Of a stretch of DNA of 64,000 bases, positions 1 to 11,466 are shown piece by piece. The DNA is from Tetracladium setigerum. Lineage: Eukaryota; Ascomycota; Leotiomycetes; Helotiales. Where the stretch lies: the NCBI GenBank assembly GCA_031472005.1, contig PZJY01000013.1, forward strand, positions 1,240,001 to 1,304,000. Reading direction: 5' to 3'. Position 1 is the stretch's first letter. Every line of letters starts with the position of its first letter. The position numbers and the translations under genes are program-made. The notes beneath the pieces are model-generated. The model worked only from the letters and a program-made list of their open reading frames with translations. It had not been told where the DNA came from and did no database searches.

Positions 1-184
1 GGAAGCGCAACATTTCATGATTCACATCACGTGACTCAACCTCCTTTTCCAAGCCCGGCTACCACTTTTGGTGCCCTGCTCTCGAAGCGAATGAAAAAAC
101 AAATGTGCTGCTTCATAAGTCCTTGGGTGTTATAGCTGTAAATACATTGATTGCTCATGCAATGATATCCGAACCGTGTATTTT

Positions 185-1913
185 TTATGAGTCGCTGCTT
201 CCAAGTTTATTCATCTGACTCCTGCCCGCAGCATCGACCAAGCCTAGAGAATCCTCATCCGTCAAATATGTCCACTCCTCCTTCTGCCAATGATTGAATC
301 CTTGGGGCGTGGGAGGTGTCCAGTCTTGCGGGAACGGTGTGCCATTCACAGCATTCTCATACTCCTCTTAATGCATGCATCTGCCTGCGATATAATTAAC
401 TCCACGCATCGCAGCTGCAGAGTGGAAGCCATGCTGGTCGAGATGTCGAGGCAGAATCTCAACAGCCGTCGCTCCAGGTGCCATGAAAATGAGGTGCGTC
501 ATGGCAGCGCCGTGATGGCCAACGAGGATGTCAGTCGACTGGGCAAGTTTGATCTGCTCTTGAATTGTAATATTGGCGAAATCGACCACATTGATAGGAG
601 ACTGTGGGTAGCGTTCCTTCAGACTTTTCACCCAACGGTCGAGTGGGACAAACTTTCTATTCTCTTTTCGCTCCACGATTGTAATAGCCGGATGTTTGTG
701 AATCTCGGTAACGAGGCGCTGGACCACGCCGTAGAACTCAAAGATGCGGTTGGCGTATGTCGTCAAAAGCGTCTGCGAGGGGCAGGCCTCAGGATAGCCA
801 GTGTCCAGTAGGTTAGACCAAAGAGGACTGTCACATCCAGGAAGCGGAAGGGTAACATTGCCAAAGCAAGCTGCTCGCTCCCAGGAGCTCTTGCGGACGG
901 GCTTTTTCCCAGTAACAACCTCCCAGAGTGGTTCCAGTAGCTCCTCCCGATCATCGTCAGAGACTAGTTGAACGTGCGCGGCATCTTCGTCGGACAGCCA
1001 AGATGTTCCTGTGGCAGGATTTATAGCGATCCGTAGTGCATCCAAACTATGCCGCGCCTAACAGAACGTGATTGTTAGATTCGTTGCGCGGGCATTTGTG
1101 GAGGGGAATGAAGTAGGATGAAAAAACACAAGGGAAAGAATAGCTCCCAAAACGTACTTGCAAAATCTCCATCAACTTGTGCCATATGTTGTGTGTGTCG
1201 GTGCTATCCCGTCGCATGAGCATCATTCACTCCTTGCTATCACTATTCTCTCGTGTACAGCCTTCGATATCCCCGCTGTTTTCAAACTTCCAGGTCTTCA
1301 ACGAAGCACCCACGCCTGTATCGCCCCAATACCATCCCCAGTCTGTAGGCTGGTCACGGAAGCCTTCGAGCGTAGTCGCAACATCAGAGGAGTTGGCTCG
1401 CTCCGCTGCTAGATCCCGAAGTTTGCATTGGATGCCAAATTCCTGCTCTGAGCCAGTCTGCTGCTTCGGACGAAAAGACACGCCTTGGGCGATGCACAGA
1501 GGGTTGGTTTGTCCCCACCCTCCCGTCATCGGTACCGTAAGTCGTGGTGCTGTAAAGCACTGAAATGCGCTTAGCGACTCCGATTCACAGTATGGTAGTT
1601 GATGGGTCGCGATGTGCTTGAGATAGGTCGGCGTGAAGAATAGCTCGCATTTCTGCTAGCTTTCGCTAAATTTTAAAGGCGAATAATCTGCCGGAAGACT
1701 CGCAGTAGCAGCTGGGGACTTTGGCGATTTGAGCGCAATCTCGTCATCTTGCGCCTCTGTCAATGGCTTGGGCTGTCGAAGGCTTTCTTCATTGAAGTTG
1801 CCGGAAGAGAAGTTTTGCAGCTCGCCCACGCAGTACATGTAGTACACCACGACGACGACACCCAAACTGAGGATGCTGTACTTGCGGTTCAGGCGTATGG
1901 AACCTGCCATCAT
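185..1913 (-). pseudogene. GT61 family glycosyltransferase, decayed (three in-frame stops)
   Basis: The minus-strand frame reads as a fungal GT61 (DUF563) type II Golgi glycosyltransferase. It starts at 1913 with a short basic tail and a membrane segment (about residues 12-30, SILSLGVVVVVYYMYCVG). A luminal domain follows with CELFFTPTYLKHIATHQLPY, then LMRRDSTDTHNIWHKLMEI, and the C-terminal signature ILVGHHGAAMTHLIFMAPGA. A 100-base intron (1157-1058, GTACGT...TTAG) joins the parts in frame. The frame is interrupted by TAG (1656-1658), TGA (1227-1229) and TAA (368-370). Coding-like sequence continues in the same frame after each stop, ending at a TAA at 185-187 after a GT61-like tail containing NGTPFPQDWTPPTPQGFNHW. 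All three stops can be explained by single C-to-T changes (CAG, CGA, CAA). Introns spanning the stops cannot be fully excluded but are not needed. Confidence 0.8.
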
Positions 1914-1938
1914 GGTGACTTTGAAGGTTGAAGCTCGA

Positions 1939-1967
1939 CAGTCACAGTCACAGTCACAGTCCCAGTG
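1939..1967. repeat. CAGTCA hexamer tandem repeat
   Basis: About four copies of a six-base unit (CAGTCA, last copy altered) just upstream of the GT61 pseudogene start. Confidence 0.85.
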
Positions 1968-2103
1968 AGGTTTTCATGGAAACGAGTTCCAAATAGCTGA
2001 TGTTCTGCGGACATGTGGAAATGATTGTGGTGTTGGAATCCAAACCGGCACTAACTTTCATGCTCTGGAATTGAATCAGAATAACCATGTATATTTACAC
2101 TCC

Positions 2104-3943
2104 CTAACTCATGGGGGCTCTCTTCCTGACTCTAAGCTTACGACATGTCCTTGCTGTAATCTGAGTGATCAAAGCAGTATCCCATCTATAAAAACAATAC
2201 GTGAAAAGCAAAACGGGAACAGCAACCAAAACAAACGTCCATGCCGAAAGAGGACCCTGGCCAAGCTCTCTAAAGTTCATCCCAAAAACAGAGGTTGAAA
2301 AGGTCAAGGGAACGTAAAACGACGCCAGCACGGTCAACTTTCTCAATCGTTCGGATTGCTCCACGGCCTTGCGAGATTCGACGATGACGGCGCGGTTCAT
2401 CATGACGCCCATCTCTTCGGTACATCGATCGCAGAGCTCGAGCGCACGACGGAGTAGATTTTCGAAATCCGTGACGAGGAGTTCATTCATCGCGCTTGTC
2501 GTAGCTTCATCCCCGCCATCTGAGAATGGTTTTCGTGAGAGATTGAGTGTGCTCAGTGTATCTCTGATATAGCGCACATGTCGCGTTAAGATAGTCTTGA
2601 TGAATTGGAGATTATTGAGCGAGTGGTTTTTGTGCTCTTCCAGTTGCAGAATACCCATTTCGGATTGGATTTGGCGTTCAAGCAGATTGAGCACTTGAGC
2701 TTCCGAGAACGCCGAGTGTCTGAATATATTACTTAAAGCATAGAAAGCATTGACTTTCACGCTTCTTTCATCGAGAAAGGTCTCAAGCTCGAATGGGAGG
2801 AAGGCTGTGCTTTGCGGGATCGTGGTGCCACTGGTGTTGCGAGCTTTGTAATTTTTCATAGGGTGATCTCTCCCATCATTACAATCGTCGGTTGATAGGG
2901 CTTTCTCAGTCGCGGTCTGGCGAGTGCTCATTTTCAGATTATGTTGTACAATTGGAAAGGGCTCATGGACACGGCCGGATGTGCCCTGATATTTGGACCA
3001 TGGTCCTGATGGACACCTGGCGATGTCGCGACCAGTGTCCAGCCAAACAAGTGCTGCTCAAGTTCAGTCATACATTTCCTTGAAACATCTAAGACGGGAA
3101 TCAAATCAACTTACCAAGCCAGCCGTCTCCATTTGGGACGATGCAAAACGAAATTTGCTGTTCCATCAGAATAAACTCCTCATCCAATGTTGCAAATTCC
3201 CTCACGATCGAGTCGCCGCACTGTGCATTCTTTGAATAATTACTGCGATAAGTCACCATAATTTCTTCCTCCTCAATTCGTCGTGACTGCATGTCCTCTG
3301 CTCTACCCTCTTCGTTGGTTTTTGTTGAAATGATATGGTGGTGATGCAAAGTGTATGTATGTTGGCGGATGTTGAAGGCAAAGACGGAAGCGAAAACACA
3401 CTCCGTGGAATCATGGTAACGAGGAAGTCGAGATGCCGGTGAAAGAATTCTGGATCAATTTCATATTTGGCACCAATAGTACTAATCCAATCTGGCGATG
3501 GGCAGCCGCGAAGTAAGAGAACTTGCCCTAAACCCGGCGCTGAAAGTGAACGCTGATCCAAGAAAGCAAGCTCGTTCCACAGCAACGAATGCATTCTCTC
3601 TGGTTTATCTTTTGAAAAATCGTAAAATACAGCAATACAATGATTGTCATCATACGATGGCACTGATGTTCGCGTTTCTTGCAGCCATGATGCGAAGTCG
3701 TGGTAGGATTGACCGGCGTATATGCATGAGCTAATCGAACGGCACGAGTGTGCGCAGATTGACTTGACATACTCTTGTGGCGTTACTAAGCTACTGATTA
3801 GATTTATCCAATACCGAGATAGTGGAAGAAGGAGAAAGGAGAAAGAAGATACGCACAGCGCCGATTGCGGTGACTGTTTGTGTTCGGTTTCGTAGAACGA
3901 CTTTTACGACGTGTTGAACTGCCTCCTCCAACATCGTCGACAT
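2104..3943 (-). CDS. CorA-like divalent metal ion transporter
   Basis: Fungal CorA-like Mg2+ transporter family protein, predicted at about 570 residues in the plasma or an internal membrane. Proposed exons are 3943-3853, 3785-3115 and 3053-2104. The second intron (3114-3054, GTAAGT...GCAG) is clear and joins GDGWL to ALVWLDTGRD. The C-terminal exon holds a long helical region, then two membrane segments (LTVLASFYVPLTFSTSVFGM and TFVLVAVPVLLFTYCFY). The CorA pore signature GMN is present in SVFGMNF. The middle exon needs one extra base in a five-T run on the plus strand (3319-3323) to pass from LCITTISFQQK into TNEEGRAEDMQSRRIEEEE. I read this as a base-calling error, though a true frameshift is possible. 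The first exon (MSTMLEEAVQH) is the least certain part. The substrate cannot be read from sequence. Confidence 0.75.
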
Positions 3944-5339
3944 GAACCAAAGGCCCCATTGGCACCTCCAGCGCATTGGTATCCATAAATGATGATATTG
4001 GGCACTCCGCAGAGATGGATTTCGATGGGCTGGGATGCACGGGGAATTGACGGGAGCAGCATATTTATTATCATGGGATTTGAACAATATTTGGCAGATC
4101 GCAAGGCTTTTGAATCTGGGGTGACGCAAAATGGCACAGTCAGGCTGAAACAAGATGTGAGGCGAACCTGCCCCCCCTTCCTCCCCTTCCAACATCTTTG
4201 CAAATGATCAGGCGCGCGGCTGTAGCGAATCGGAGTGTCCAATAATTTAGCCCGGCTTGTGAGTGTACTACTTGACTTGATCTACATATTTTGTTCTTTA
4301 GGATGTATAAATAGGTCAGTTAGATAAGGCATGGATGTTCAACTGGGTGCTGACTTGATGAATTACTGCCTTTCTGGACAGCTCGGCAGCGATCTACACG
4401 GCTGTACAAAACCAACATCAGCTCTCCCGAAAGAACCAAGAACAAGAAGCCACTTCCCTCATAACACTCGATTCTCCTCCGATCAAAACGTCATCCATGG
4501 CATATCCATAGCGAGCTTCCAAAAAAAAAAGCTCCATCTCATTCATCAGTTCATTTGTATTTCTTGAAAATATCACGTGATGTCTAAATCGAACAACCCG
4601 AGGCTGTCTTGTCTGTATGCATATTGGATAGAGAGAGTAATTTCCAATCTATTCTCGGACAGAAAAACAATAATGCATGCATGTAATAAATTCAGGAAAA
4701 CTTTTGGTTTCCGCTACAATGGATATATGTATGAATCTATGGGACTAGCATATGTTTATTTTTCTTGATCATGAAAATTTGGCTGTGGCCGGGGGCTCAT
4801 ATCTTTCCTATTTCTCTCTTGTTAGTCAGTCGACCTAGCTAGGTAATATGCTTGAATTTTTCTCAGTTTCGCCCCATATGCGTACAAACAGACAAATAGC
4901 CTTGGCTGTAGGTAGTTGTATCTGGGAATTTGGAGGCTTGTATTTCGGCAGAGGGCCATGTTACTCGTGTGACTACTGTAGTGTTTGACAATTTGGCCGA
5001 CAACCAACTTCCCCGGGCCGACGCATCTGCAAATTTATGATCTTGATATTGGAAGAAGCATATTTCAATACTAGGAAGATGGATGTGGAAGTCGTATCGA
5101 AATTTAGGAAAGGAAGAGGATGAGAAGGAAATTGGGTTGTTCATCTCAAAATATACATCAAATTAACTGATTATTTAATTATGTACATAGAATAAATCGC
5201 TAACATAGAAAAGATTGTCGTGTAATCGAGTATTTGGAATACGAAAGTGCCAATAAGAATATGCTTGAGCCCTATAAACAAAACCTTTCGCAATGAATCT
5301 AGCACCTAGTGGGCTTTCCTGAACTCAACCCAATACCTC
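3944..5339. other. Intergenic, no gene recognised
   Basis: A 1.4 kb AT-rich spacer between the CorA-like gene and the 3' end of the secreted apple-like gene. Only short open frames without composition or motif support are present. It probably holds the CorA promoter (minus strand) and the 3' flank of the next gene. Confidence 0.5.
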
Positions 5340-7545
5340 TCAAGCACCAGTCAGCCTGACATTGTCAAAGAACCCTTTACCACTCTCATAAGCAGCACAC
5401 AGATGAACAACGGCAACATTTGCCTTGGCACTAGTAGCGGTAAAGGATCCAGATGCTGATTGCCAGTTGTTGCTGGTTCTGCGAACGGTGATAGCGCCCT
5501 GAGAATTGCTGCCATCGCATAGTTGATGAAGTAATAAGCATAGCAGTTCGATCCTGCATCTGTGAAGCGATAGTCGAATGCAACATTGTAGTTTGCGCCC
5601 TTGCAGAGAGTCACATCCTGCTGGACGAATCTTCTCGAGTAAGGGTTGCCGCTAACTTTGTTGATTTGGTAGGCCAATGCCCAGGTGGATGCGGAGTTGG
5701 CTCCGGGGGTGACGAGACTGCCGGAGTTGACGGAGTCGCTGTCGCCTACATACCAGGGAGAGAGGTTGCCGCTTTCAAATCCGGGGTTTTGGAGGAGGTT
5801 TCCTGTTGGGACGGAGCAGGGAGGTGCCACCTGTGGAATTGTTAGCCTGTGGTACAAGAAAAGAGAATTTAAGGTTTCTACTTACAGCTACGGTAGAAAC
5901 AACGACGACGGTTGATGTGGCGGTGACTTGTGCAAGGACGGTGGTGGTCTGGAAAGTGCCAGATGTGTAGGTTTCGGTAACGGTGGTAAAGACTGATGAG
6001 ATGCTGGTCACTGGCGAAGCTTGCAGACTGCAAGCGGAGCTAATCACATCGGCTGGATAACATGTCAGTCAATTTTATCGCGAGAAGCCGGATTTATGTA
6101 CTCACCAGGGAAAGCTGCAAGCGCTGCAGGGGTGGTATCTCGACGAACCACGTATTCATCAAAGTTAATGGCTGCTGCTGATGATGGGGCGGCGTTTCGT
6201 TTGGCAGGCTGGGTCACGGTGACAAGAGAAGTAACAGTGATGACGGCGGTGGTAACTGGGATGCTAGTCTCGACGACAGTGATGGAAGGAACGGCAGTGG
6301 AGGCGGTCGATACAAGGGTGGTGACTGGTGTGGTATATCCAAGTAGGGAAGAGCAGTATGGTTGCAGGGTGTTTGAGAGGATGGTAGAGGTAGCATAGGC
6401 AACTGGGCAGGGAATTGCTGGCTTTCCGGCATTGGTCGAGTTAACAAAGGTATAACTGTAGGCAATGGTGTAGTGATCGTCGCCTCTGTATTGGCCGGTA
6501 TTCTTGGCGTAGTCGGAGTTCCATGCTTGAGTGTACATAGCACAGGTTTGTCCAACGCTCACGCCGTTCTTCAAGAGAAGATAGGTGTTGAAGAACTGGC
6601 AGGTCTTGGGCTTGCCATTGGCGGGAGGGTGGGCAATGTTGTACTGGCTTTGAGACGAGCAGGCACTGGCACAGAGACCGGCGTCGAATGGACCGGAAGT
6701 GAAGACTTTGGATCCCATGAATGTGTCATCGCCAGCACAGTCCAATGGAGCGTTGATGGCAGCTGTGCCAAGGTGCTCAGGTCCAGTATAGCCATCCTGA
6801 GGGGCGATGCTCTTGCTGACATATCCATTCGATCCTGCAATGACGACGTGGAATTGGTTTCTCCATTGTCCGTCGTTGTTTGCATTCTCCTTGCTGACGG
6901 GTCCACCCCAGAAGACGCACTTGATCACCGTGGTGCTGGCAGGATCTTCGCAAGCGGCAGCTGGCTCCTATGTCATGATTAGCACGAAAGGTGAGGTCCA
7001 GCCAAGTAATAGCGACTTACGATACTTGGGTCTCTCTCAAAGAAGAGGTTGAAGGCGGAGCATCCAACACGGGAGTCACACTCGGCAGCACAGGCCTCGC
7101 TGCTATAGATATCCAAGGTGGTATAGCCCATATAGCCATAAGCGCTATTAGAAGCCTTCAAGTTGGTGAAAGTATTGAGGTAGTTGGATGGAGTCGGGGC
7201 AGCAGAAGCCGCGGCGGCAAAGGGTTCGTAGCTGAGGAAGCTGCTGGCGGTATCAGGGCTGGGGACCGGTCCAGCTCCGGTTGGTTGAGGAGCACAAGCA
7301 TCACGTTTCTCGATGATGACATTGTCGACAGAAGAAGTCTTTTGTGGCAGAGGTTCGGCGACAATCACAGCAGCGGCGGATGAAGAAGCAGCAGCTGGGT
7401 TATAGGAAACGACGTCTGGTTCGGCGCCAATGGGGACCACAACTTTTGGAGGATCGGCAGCAGCTTCGACAACATCCCACTGGATTTCCTGTGGGCGAGC
7501 ACTTGCAAAAGCTGCAAGGGCTCCGAGGATCAAGGCAGACTTCAT
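5340..7545 (-). CDS. Secreted apple/PAN-like protein with C-terminal carbohydrate-binding-like module
   Basis: Predicted secreted protein of about 681 residues in four exons: 7545-7021, 6967-6106, 6052-5886 and 5830-5340. Introns are GTAAGT...ATAG, GTGAGT...CCAG and GTAAGT...TGTG-CAG. It opens with a signal peptide (MKSALILGALAAFASA). A Cys-rich apple/PAN-like block follows (SEACAAECDSRVGCSAF) and then a second Cys-rich region (LCASACSSQSQYNIAH with NTYLLLKNGVSVGQTCAMY). After a Val/Thr-rich linker comes a C-terminal module starting NLLQNPGFESGNLSPWYVG, resembling CBM4/CenC-like domains. The last exon needs one extra base near 5517 to move from YYFINYA into DGSNSQGAITVRRTSNNW; the true stop is then TGA at 5340-5342. 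The role is unknown; cell-wall or polysaccharide binding is an inference from the modules. Confidence 0.75.
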
Positions 7546-9747
7546 TTTGGATTGGGAGACGAAAGATGTCCAATGCAAAGATGGGAAGAAGAAGAAGAAG
7601 AAGGATGAAGAACAGGGCAAGAAGCTCAGACAAGGACCGAGATGCTGGAAGCTGGATGCTGGCAGAGGTGAAGAGAGCCAGACTACATCGTGGGAATCAG
7701 AGAATATATATACACTTTGAAGTGTGTACACCACCACCTGGCTGACGGGTCCATTCCGGACAATGCTTCGCTTTCCCCATAAGGCCGAGAATAGGAATAG
7801 GAACCGAGTCGCCCAGACGTGTCCAGCCCCTACTCCCTACAATCATTCGATATTGGGAGGCCACCCAGCAGAGCAGAGCAGTAATCGATAGCTACAGTAC
7901 TACGGAGCATGCGCAAAACAAAAGGCGCGAGAGGGGAAGCTGAGATCGATCCATCATCATCTCGGAGAAGCGAGCCTAGAGGAGACACAGTGGAACAGCG
8001 AGAAGAGAGGGCACCTGGACGGCGATCAATCCCAGTCCAGAGGAATGGATGGATGGATGGGTCGATGGAGTCACCTTGCTAACTTTACTTGGTGACAGGG
8101 AAGGAAAAGTACGGAGTTGAGGGAAAGAAACGAGGCAGAAAAGAAAAGACGCTGCCGAAAAGGGTTCAACTTGGCGACGCCTCGACGATTTGCGGGGACC
8201 TGTGGGTGGATGCCCTTTTCCCGTTCCTGGATTCCAGCGGCTGATGCCACGAGGGAGGAGGAGCCCGTCCGAGCCCGTCCACCCAACCATGGACCACGTT
8301 GTGCGCGAGGATCCGAGGGACATTATTCAGATGGCGGTCTGTGACATTCTGTGATGTGTTGTGCTGTGGGACCGGTTTGTGGGCCAGAATGCGAATCCGT
8401 GCAATATCAAATTCAATCTATACCCATCCAAAAGGAGGATAGTGTATATCCCCATCGGGTCAGCCAGTGCGGGCGTAAGCGAGGCGCGATCGACAAGTAG
8501 CGTTAGCGCCCAAGCCTCAGCTATCGAACCTTTCCTGTGGCGCCGGTGAGGCTTGGTCTGGAACTCCTTTCTCGGACTACACCAACTCGAAATGGCTTCT
8601 CCACTCCACATCAAGGCATGTGCTTGGCTTTAGCAGCTTCAAAAATATTGAAAAGGAGTGATAGTGGATCACAGGAGATGCAGAAGGAGGACGAGGCCTC
8701 AATACTTACTTCCTCCTATTTTCTCACCTGGGTGGGCTCTTTCGGTCAAGCCGGGCGCAAATGAGTATATTTCCACTCATCTAGAGCGCCTTCGTAAAAG
8801 CGACGACTGACTTGACTGTACTTCTGTAATTCCGTCAGAACAAGAATGGGGGATGAGATGAGAGCTGGGTCGGTCAAAGTGGCAGTGGCAGCAGGAGGAG
8901 TTTGCGGAATACTATTTGGAGTCACAGGACATCCAGAGTGCATATCCCGTTCACCGTTTGTTATGGCTGAATTGGCGCTGTAAGAAGAATACAGTAGCCG
9001 CCGTTTAACGTCAAATCGTGAGGTGGAAAAAGCTACACACGGCAAACAGCCTCCCGCAAGCCTCTCACTTGCACACAAGAAGGACGATAAATGAGACATT
9101 TCATCGAGACCGTTGAAGCTCGGCTCAAACATCATCAGCTCAAGCTAAAGCAGCTCAGTGGTGGCTGAATTACATCCGGCGACGAAAAACGGAAACCGTG
9201 AGAGGATACTCAAATTCCAAGTCTATGGCTACGGCCATGCGCCACTCAACGATAAGCCGAGTTCAAGTTTCAAACTGCCTCTGACATCTCGAGCGTATTA
9301 ACTTTACTTAATGATCCGTAAAATGAACACATAGATATCACTCAACTAAGCCTAAGCGGAAATTTACGAGAACGAGCCTTCAAATCTCGCATTGTCACCA
9401 TGAACGTTCGGTTGACGAATACTTTTCTTTTGGCACAATGAGTCCAGTGTTGGTAGCAAGAATCAAAAACAGTCTAACCTAGTTTGATTATATTAGATTA
9501 TATTAGATTGGATTTAAACTTAGTGGAAACCCCAATGATTTAGACTTAAATCATCACGTGGACGTCGAAATTCAAAATCCAATTGCCAACACTGAATGGG
9601 TCAAATATCTAATCCATGATTTTTAATATTCTCTCGGCTCTGTATCTACCTGGGTATCATCCTGAACATGCAAAAAATCTCGCCAAAAAGCACCATTTTC
9701 TCAACTACCAACTATGACTTACATTTCCATCGAACCCTCCCATTCAA
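7546..9747. other. Intergenic with simple repeats; one unsupported ORF
   Basis: A 2.2 kb stretch with promoter-like purine/pyrimidine tracts just upstream of the apple-like gene (GAA/AAG runs near 7580-7605), a TGGA run near 8043-8060 and AT-rich TTAGATTATA repeats at 9483-9513. A 129-codon minus-strand frame (8746-9135) shows no recognised motif and no clear intron structure, so I do not call it a gene. Confidence 0.4.
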
Positions 9748-10150
9748 TCAATTTCCCGCCGTCCGACTAAACTCAGTCCACATGTCTTTATTCAACGGGG
9801 GTTTGAGACCGAGCAAGGCCTTACCCTCATCCGAGCCAACCTTGACGGGGTCAGCGGTACCATTGAGGAGCTCACAATTTCCGCATACTTCGTGGTAGCA
9901 GTCGCCAGCCTGGTCTGGCTTTTCTCGTGTGGGATGGTTGTTGCAGATGGTGTTTCCAACACGCCCGCCCTCCATGCGCCACTCATATGCCTTGTCAGCG
10001 TTGATTTTGACTACATTTTGGCCGTTGCTGCACTGTGGGTGTTTTGTTTGTTAGCAGTGAAATGAGAAGTTGATACTAGTGGCTTGTTGTTGCCGAGGAG
10101 GATGAGAAACTTACTTGGCAGCATGCCCAGCGCATGTTTGTTTCGACCAT
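9748..10150 (-). CDS. Small Cys-rich protein, putative zinc-binding
   Basis: Two-exon gene of 106 residues: exon 1 at 10150-10115 (MVETNMRWACCQ), an 82-base intron (10114-10033, GTAAGT...CACAG), exon 2 at 10032-9748. The joined protein has CCxC near residues 10-13 and, later, TICNNH and CYHEVCGNCELLNG. These pairs could bind zinc. There is no signal peptide, which suggests a cytosolic or nuclear protein. The frame continuity across a canonical intron and the non-random Cys/His arrangement support a real gene, although it is short. I do not recognise the family. A short AT-rich flank separates it from neighbouring genes. Confidence 0.6.
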
Positions 10151-11466
10151 TTTCTCGGTTGGCGTGGATTCGACTGGGAAGTATTTGTTGATTAGTCTTT
10201 TCTATTATGTGGGAAAGTAATTCTTTGGTTTTGTAATTGTACTGGAGGTTCTTATTGGAGGTGGATGATTTGATAAAGAAAAAGGAAGAGAACTGGATTG
10301 CTGAAAGAAGGAAAATATATACTTTAGCGATAAAGATTGATGAATCGCATAGTTATTCGTCAGTTATTCATGTATAGAGTATGATTCAGATCAGATATAT
10401 TGGGATAAAGATTCGCACTGTGACCTGTGTGGCTGCTTTAAGATATAGTGTAGTTATATTGTTACATAGTTTCTAGAACCGATTGCCAAGAAGGTTAACC
10501 GGCGGTTCGGCGAACGTTGCTATCGTGCTTGAATATTCGATAATAGAAGATTATTATCGATTATATAATTAAGGCGGGTATTAATATAATTATTATGTTC
10601 CATACTTATCGCGATTCCAGCATGTAACCAAACTGGCCCTAAGACAAGCTTATTAAGGCATTCTGCCCTTGAATACCGGGTTCAGCCGCGTGAATTTTCA
10701 GGTGAGCAAGACTGACACGCTGCCATGGAAAGATCCTACCCATGCCACTTCAGCACGAGGAAACCCCCACGGATGCGTTTTTGGACTACGCCTTTCCGAT
10801 TGTGCAGTTCTCATTAGATGTCAAGCGCGATCCCGAGGGGAAGAGTGGCTATTGCAGAGCGTTGAAATGATCGCATTGCGGATTGGAGAACGGAGTATGA
10901 TTTGAAGCTAATTGATGTCGAGGGGAGGTTGGTTGCGACGAGCAGGCAGGGCTCTATGATTATTCCCATGACTTCCCAGGACGCCATCAGCTCGGATAGT
11001 GTTGGAGAGAAGTCGAAGTTGTGAGCTGGGGGTTGTAGAATTGTCTAATCGTTGAATATAGACTAGGACAGATCTTGACATGTGAAATGGGAAGGTAGCC
11101 GTCGATCGTCAATTAATGATGTTTTTGGATCAGGTCACCGTTTCGTAATCGTTGACCCAAATGGTGTTCTCCTACATTGTGTGGGGTAATCGTTAGTTGT
11201 TGACTTTGTATTCAATGGAGTCTCGATCAATGAAACTGCATAGATGAATTGATTAGGACGGAGTACTTTAGTAACCTGTAGCGCAGTCAAAATACAGTGG
11301 ATCCACTTGACCGGGGAGCACTACCCGACACTGCCGACTAGCCAGTAACCTGATCTCGCAGCCATGAGTCAGTCCGATTGATTTTTGCTGCTACGAATTT
11401 CAGAGGTTCAAGTGAATGGTGTACAAGCAAACTGCATATTTGTTTTTCCCGAAAACGAATCTGACT
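10151..11466. other. Intergenic, AT-rich, possible decayed sequence
   Basis: A 1.3 kb spacer with a very AT-rich core at about 10430-10610, consistent with RIP-affected or relic DNA. A 44-codon frame starting MPLQHEETPTDAFLDY (about 10747) looks codon-like but stops quickly and has no recognised match. No gene can be supported. Confidence 0.4.

Noticed and set aside
290..811. 173-codon plus-strand frame
   Set aside because: Antisense shadow of the GT61 pseudogene.
7344..7745. 133-codon plus-strand frame
   Set aside because: Antisense to the first exon of the apple-like gene; Gln/Arg-rich by complement of a Ser/Ala-rich region.
8746..9135. 129-codon minus-strand frame
   Set aside because: No motif, no splice partner, no clear codon signal; left as unsupported.
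10669..10905. 78-codon plus-strand frame
   Set aside because: Overlaps a different codon-like frame; neither is recognised or long enough.
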